Assembly (NCBI GenBank): GCA_963780755.1
Contig: CAWACX010000001.1
Span: 434,001-498,000 of the forward strand
Direction of reading: 5' to 3'
Length of the DNA stretch: 64,000 nt
Origin: JALYNX01 sp963780755
Lineage (GTDB): Bacteria > Actinomycetota > Acidimicrobiia > Spongiisociales > ZC4RG35
The position numbers were made by a program, and so were the translations under genes. Positions 61,970 to 64,000 of the stretch are shown in pieces; within the stretch, counting starts at the first letter, position 1, and each line of letters opens with the position of its first letter. Below the pieces are notes generated by a model, which was not told where the DNA came from, searched no databases, and worked only from the letters and a program-made list of their open reading frames with translations.

Positions 61970-63123
61970 GAGGTCCTCAATGTCGCCATCCAGGCCGGGG
62001 CCCAAAGCTGGTCGGGGTGGATGGACACGGTGGCCACGCCGAGGCGGTGGAAGCCGACCAGGGTCTGTGAAGTGGAGGCCGACACACTCATCAGCACGGT
62101 GGTCGGGTAATCACGGGCCAGGAGTTGTTGCACCGAGAGCATCGACCGGTCCGCGACCCCGGTGATGATGACGAGGGCCCCGCCCCCGCCCTTCTGGCGG
62201 ATCCGGGTGGCGACGGCCTGGATGTCGATCGCGGGGTCGGCCTGGACCAGGGCAAGGCGCTCCATGGCCGTCCCGTAGCGTGTGGCGTCGATGGGCTCGG
62301 CGTCGCCGGCCCAGAGGTCGGCATCGAAGCCTGACGAGATGAGATGGGTGATGACCGAGGCGGCACCTGACACTGCCTTCTCGAAGGCGTCCTGCGATTC
62401 GTAGCTAGCGGATCTGATGTCGAGGAGGACGAGAGCCCTTGATTGCCATGGGGTCTCCAACTGGCGGATCATCAACTCGTCGGTGCGGGCCGAATACGGC
62501 CAGTGCACCCGCCGCAGGTCGTCTCCCCGCTGGTACTCGCGCAGGGTGTAGAAGTCTTCGCCACCGCGACGGCTGTGCTCCGGTCGCGAGGCGGCCATGG
62601 CCGGGTCCTGGCCCCTGACGATGGGGAACCCGCTCAAGTCCTCAAGCGCCGGATAGACGACGATCCTGTCCACTGGGCCGACGTCGGAGCGCATTTCGGC
62701 GAGGCCCAGGGGGTCGGTGCTCCGGATCGTTGCCGGGCCGACCCGGTAGACACCTCTCGGCTTGCAGGTGACCCTGTAGCTCGCAGTGGTGGTCTCCAAC
62801 GGCTTGATTCGGGCGACTTCGAAATTGGCCATGCCCAGCCGATTGACGTCGTCTTCCAGGGTGACATTCGACACCGAGCGCCGAGACCGGTTGGCGAGGA
62901 GGAGGGTGACTCCGGTGGTGTCCCCGTCATGGACGATCGCCGAGCCCAGGCGCCGGCTCACCTCGACATCGGGACGGCGGGCCCGCACCCAGACGATCGC
63001 GACAAGTTGGGCGAGGATCAGGAACATGGCTGCCAGGAAGAGCTCGAGGTCGCCGAGGGCGACCCAGAGCACGACGAGGGCGAGGCCGGCTCCGGAGAAG
63101 GCCCAACCCCGCAGGGTTGGCAT
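61945..63123 (-). CDS. DUF58-family protein
   Basis: A 392-residue protein. Two membrane segments occur in the first 55 residues. A beta-rich part follows, then the DUF58 core 'DFYTLREYQRGDDLRRVHWPYSARTDELMIRQLE', and a von Willebrand A-like region ending in 'LLDIRSASYESQDAF'. DUF58 proteins are partners of MoxR ATPases, in operons often ending with TgpA. The ATG at 63123 overlaps the moxR stop (TGATG). Confidence 0.9.
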   Translation of the reverse strand: MPTLRGWAFSGAGLALVVLWVALGDLELFLAAMFLILAQLVAIVWVRARRPDVEVSRRLGSAIVHDGDTTGVTLLLANRSRRSVSNVTLEDDVNRLGMANFEVARIKPLETTTASYRVTCKPRGVYRVGPATIRSTDPLGLAEMRSDVGPVDRIVVYPALEDLSGFPIVRGQDPAMAASRPEHSRRGGEDFYTLREYQRGDDLRRVHWPYSARTDELMIRQLETPWQSRALVLLDIRSASYESQDAFEKAVSGAASVITHLISSGFDADLWAGDAEPIDATRYGTAMERLALVQADPAIDIQAVATRIRQKGGGGALVIITGVADRSMLSVQQLLARDYPTTVLMSVSASTSQTLVGFHRLGVATVSIHPDQLWAPAWMATLRTSWTTASVG

Positions 63124-64000
63124 CAGGTGGCGATCCGGGTCGTGGTTCCGGGGACCCTGAGCCTCGACATGATCTCGTCGATGACGTCCCCGATCGCCTC
63201 GCCTCTCATCTGCGCCTCGGGCCGGAGCGACATCCGGTGCTCGAGGACGGGGTGGGCAAGGGTCTTGACGTCGTCGGGGATGACGTACTCCCTGCCCTGT
63301 GAGGCGGCATTGGCCCGGGCCAGGCGCTGCAGGAACAGGGCGGAGCGAGGCGAGGCCCCCAGAAGGACATCGGGGTGAGAGCGCGACCCGTCGACGAGGT
63401 CGACGATGTAGTTCTTCACCGACGGCGAGACCGCTACCTCACGGGCGATGCCCACCATCTCATCGACCTCCTCGATCGACACCACGGGCTCGAGGTCGAA
63501 GAAGGTGGAGCGCACACCGTGGGTGTCGAGAATCTCCAACTCCTTGGCGCGGCTCGGGTAACCGATCACCACTCTCATCATGAAGCGGTCGAGCTGGGCC
63601 TCGGGCAGGGGATAAGTGCCCTCGTGCTCGAGTGGGTTCTGGGTCGCCATCACCATGAAGGGGAGGGGCAGTGCCCGGGTGATGCCGTCGGAGGTGACTT
63701 GGCGCTCCTCCATCGCCTCGAGGAGGGCGGACTGGGTCTTGGGGCTGGCCCGGTTGATCTCGTCTCCGACCACGAGGTTGGCGAAGATCGGTCCCGGCTT
63801 GAACTCGAATTCGCTTCGGTTTCGGTCCCAAACCGACACCCCGGTCACGTCCGAGGGGAGTAAGTCGGGGGTGAATTGCACCCGGTTGAACACACTGTCG
63901 ATGGAACGGGCCACCGACTTGGCGAGTTGAGTCTTGCCCACCCCGGGCACGTCTTCGACCAGCACATGACCCTCGGCGACCAGGGCGAGGAGGACGAGCT
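63123..64000 (-). CDS. MoxR-family AAA ATPase, N-terminus outside window
   Basis: 292 codons of a MoxR ATPase are present. Walker A is 'EDVPGVGKTQLAKSVA', Walker B 'NLVVGDEINRASPKTQSALLEAMEE', sensor 1 'PFMVMATQNPLEHEGTYPLPEAQLDRFM' and the arginine finger region follows. The reading frame is open at position 64000 ('LALVAEGHVLVEDVPG'), so about 30-50 residues lie beyond. It is the first gene of the moxR-DUF58-tgpA unit, whose members act together in assembly or maturation of envelope proteins. Confidence 0.93.
   Translation of the reverse strand, partial: LVLLALVAEGHVLVEDVPGVGKTQLAKSVARSIDSVFNRVQFTPDLLPSDVTGVSVWDRNRSEFEFKPGPIFANLVVGDEINRASPKTQSALLEAMEERQVTSDGITRALPLPFMVMATQNPLEHEGTYPLPEAQLDRFMMRVVIGYPSRAKELEILDTHGVRSTFFDLEPVVSIEEVDEMVGIAREVAVSPSVKNYIVDLVDGSRSHPDVLLGASPRSALFLQRLARANAASQGREYVIPDDVKTLAHPVLEHRMSLRPEAQMRGEAIGDVIDEIMSRLRVPGTTTRIAT

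Noticed and set aside
59858..62110. 750-residue plus-strand frame
   Set aside because: Antisense to the TgpA-like gene, with only low-complexity Gly/Arg/Glu text.
1..64000. CRISPR arrays, IS elements, integrase/phage genes, tRNA or rRNA genes
   Set aside because: I looked in the intergenic gaps and for transposase- or Cas-like motifs and found none; repeat structure is limited to the SLH units and short palindromes.

Overview
The window is high-GC bacterial chromosome, with no phage, plasmid, insertion-sequence or CRISPR signature. Gene content points to a deep-branching actinobacterium, most likely class Acidimicrobiia. The supporting evidence is tandem SLH repeats of the 'GVTQGCNPP..FCP.DFVTRGQMAAFL' type, an F420-type luciferase-like oxidoreductase, DUF3040, actinobacterial-style lipoproteins, an exonuclease/GIY-YIG fusion, an ArsA ATPase with an HSP20-like tail, and a class A RNase P RNA. 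The class assignment is inference from these families, not from a marker-gene tree.

Layout. 1-4.3 kb (minus): two large secreted repeat proteins, the second ending in three SLH domains. 4.5-15.3 kb: a surface-glycan locus with two P-loop kinases (one fused to a nucleotidyltransferase), two NodB deacetylases, three glycosyltransferases (two GT2, one GT8), an ABC-2 exporter, an NAD-dependent epimerase and a Gfo/Idh oxidoreductase. 15.4-24 kb: a proline-racemase-family enzyme with the Cys/Thr pair of 3-hydroxyproline dehydratases, Nif3-like and zinc-ribbon proteins, an F420 oxidoreductase, a cell-wall-binding lipoprotein, an amino-acid permease and an SRAP protein. 23.9-30.9 kb: trehalose synthesis (otsA-otsB), rnpB, an aquaporin and small proteins. 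30.9-37.1 kb (minus): a complete System I cytochrome c maturation operon, ccmA-B-C-D-E-F, ccmH-TPR and a TlpA/CcmG thioredoxin. 37-42 kb: nuclease fusion, TrmH-like methyltransferase, nitroreductase, USP/CBS protein and a hydrolase. 42.1-45.6 kb: an OpuC-type compatible-solute ABC importer. 45.6-49.2 kb: a run of small or poorly characterised genes around an ArsA-HSP20 ATPase. 49.2-54.6 kb: threonine aldolase, then fabD-fabH-fabG-acpP-fabF. 54.6-64 kb: membrane proteins, a histidine phosphatase, DNA polymerase IV, DUF3040, a MerR regulator, and the TgpA-DUF58-MoxR set running off the right edge.

Physiology suggested: aerobic or respiratory metabolism with covalent c-type cytochromes, osmoadaptation by trehalose synthesis plus solute uptake, and an S-layer-like or glycan-decorated surface.

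Sequence quality is a major theme. At least a dozen genes, including normally essential ones such as fabH, are broken by single-base frameshifts, yet protein similarity continues in the next frame. Several sites are an extra base in a short homopolymer. The density is highest in the first 14 kb. I read these as residual indel errors of the assembly rather than real pseudogenes, and give full gene spans across the shifts. I saw no tRNA or rRNA genes. No stretch over 300 bases lacks a gene except around rnpB, which is itself annotated.
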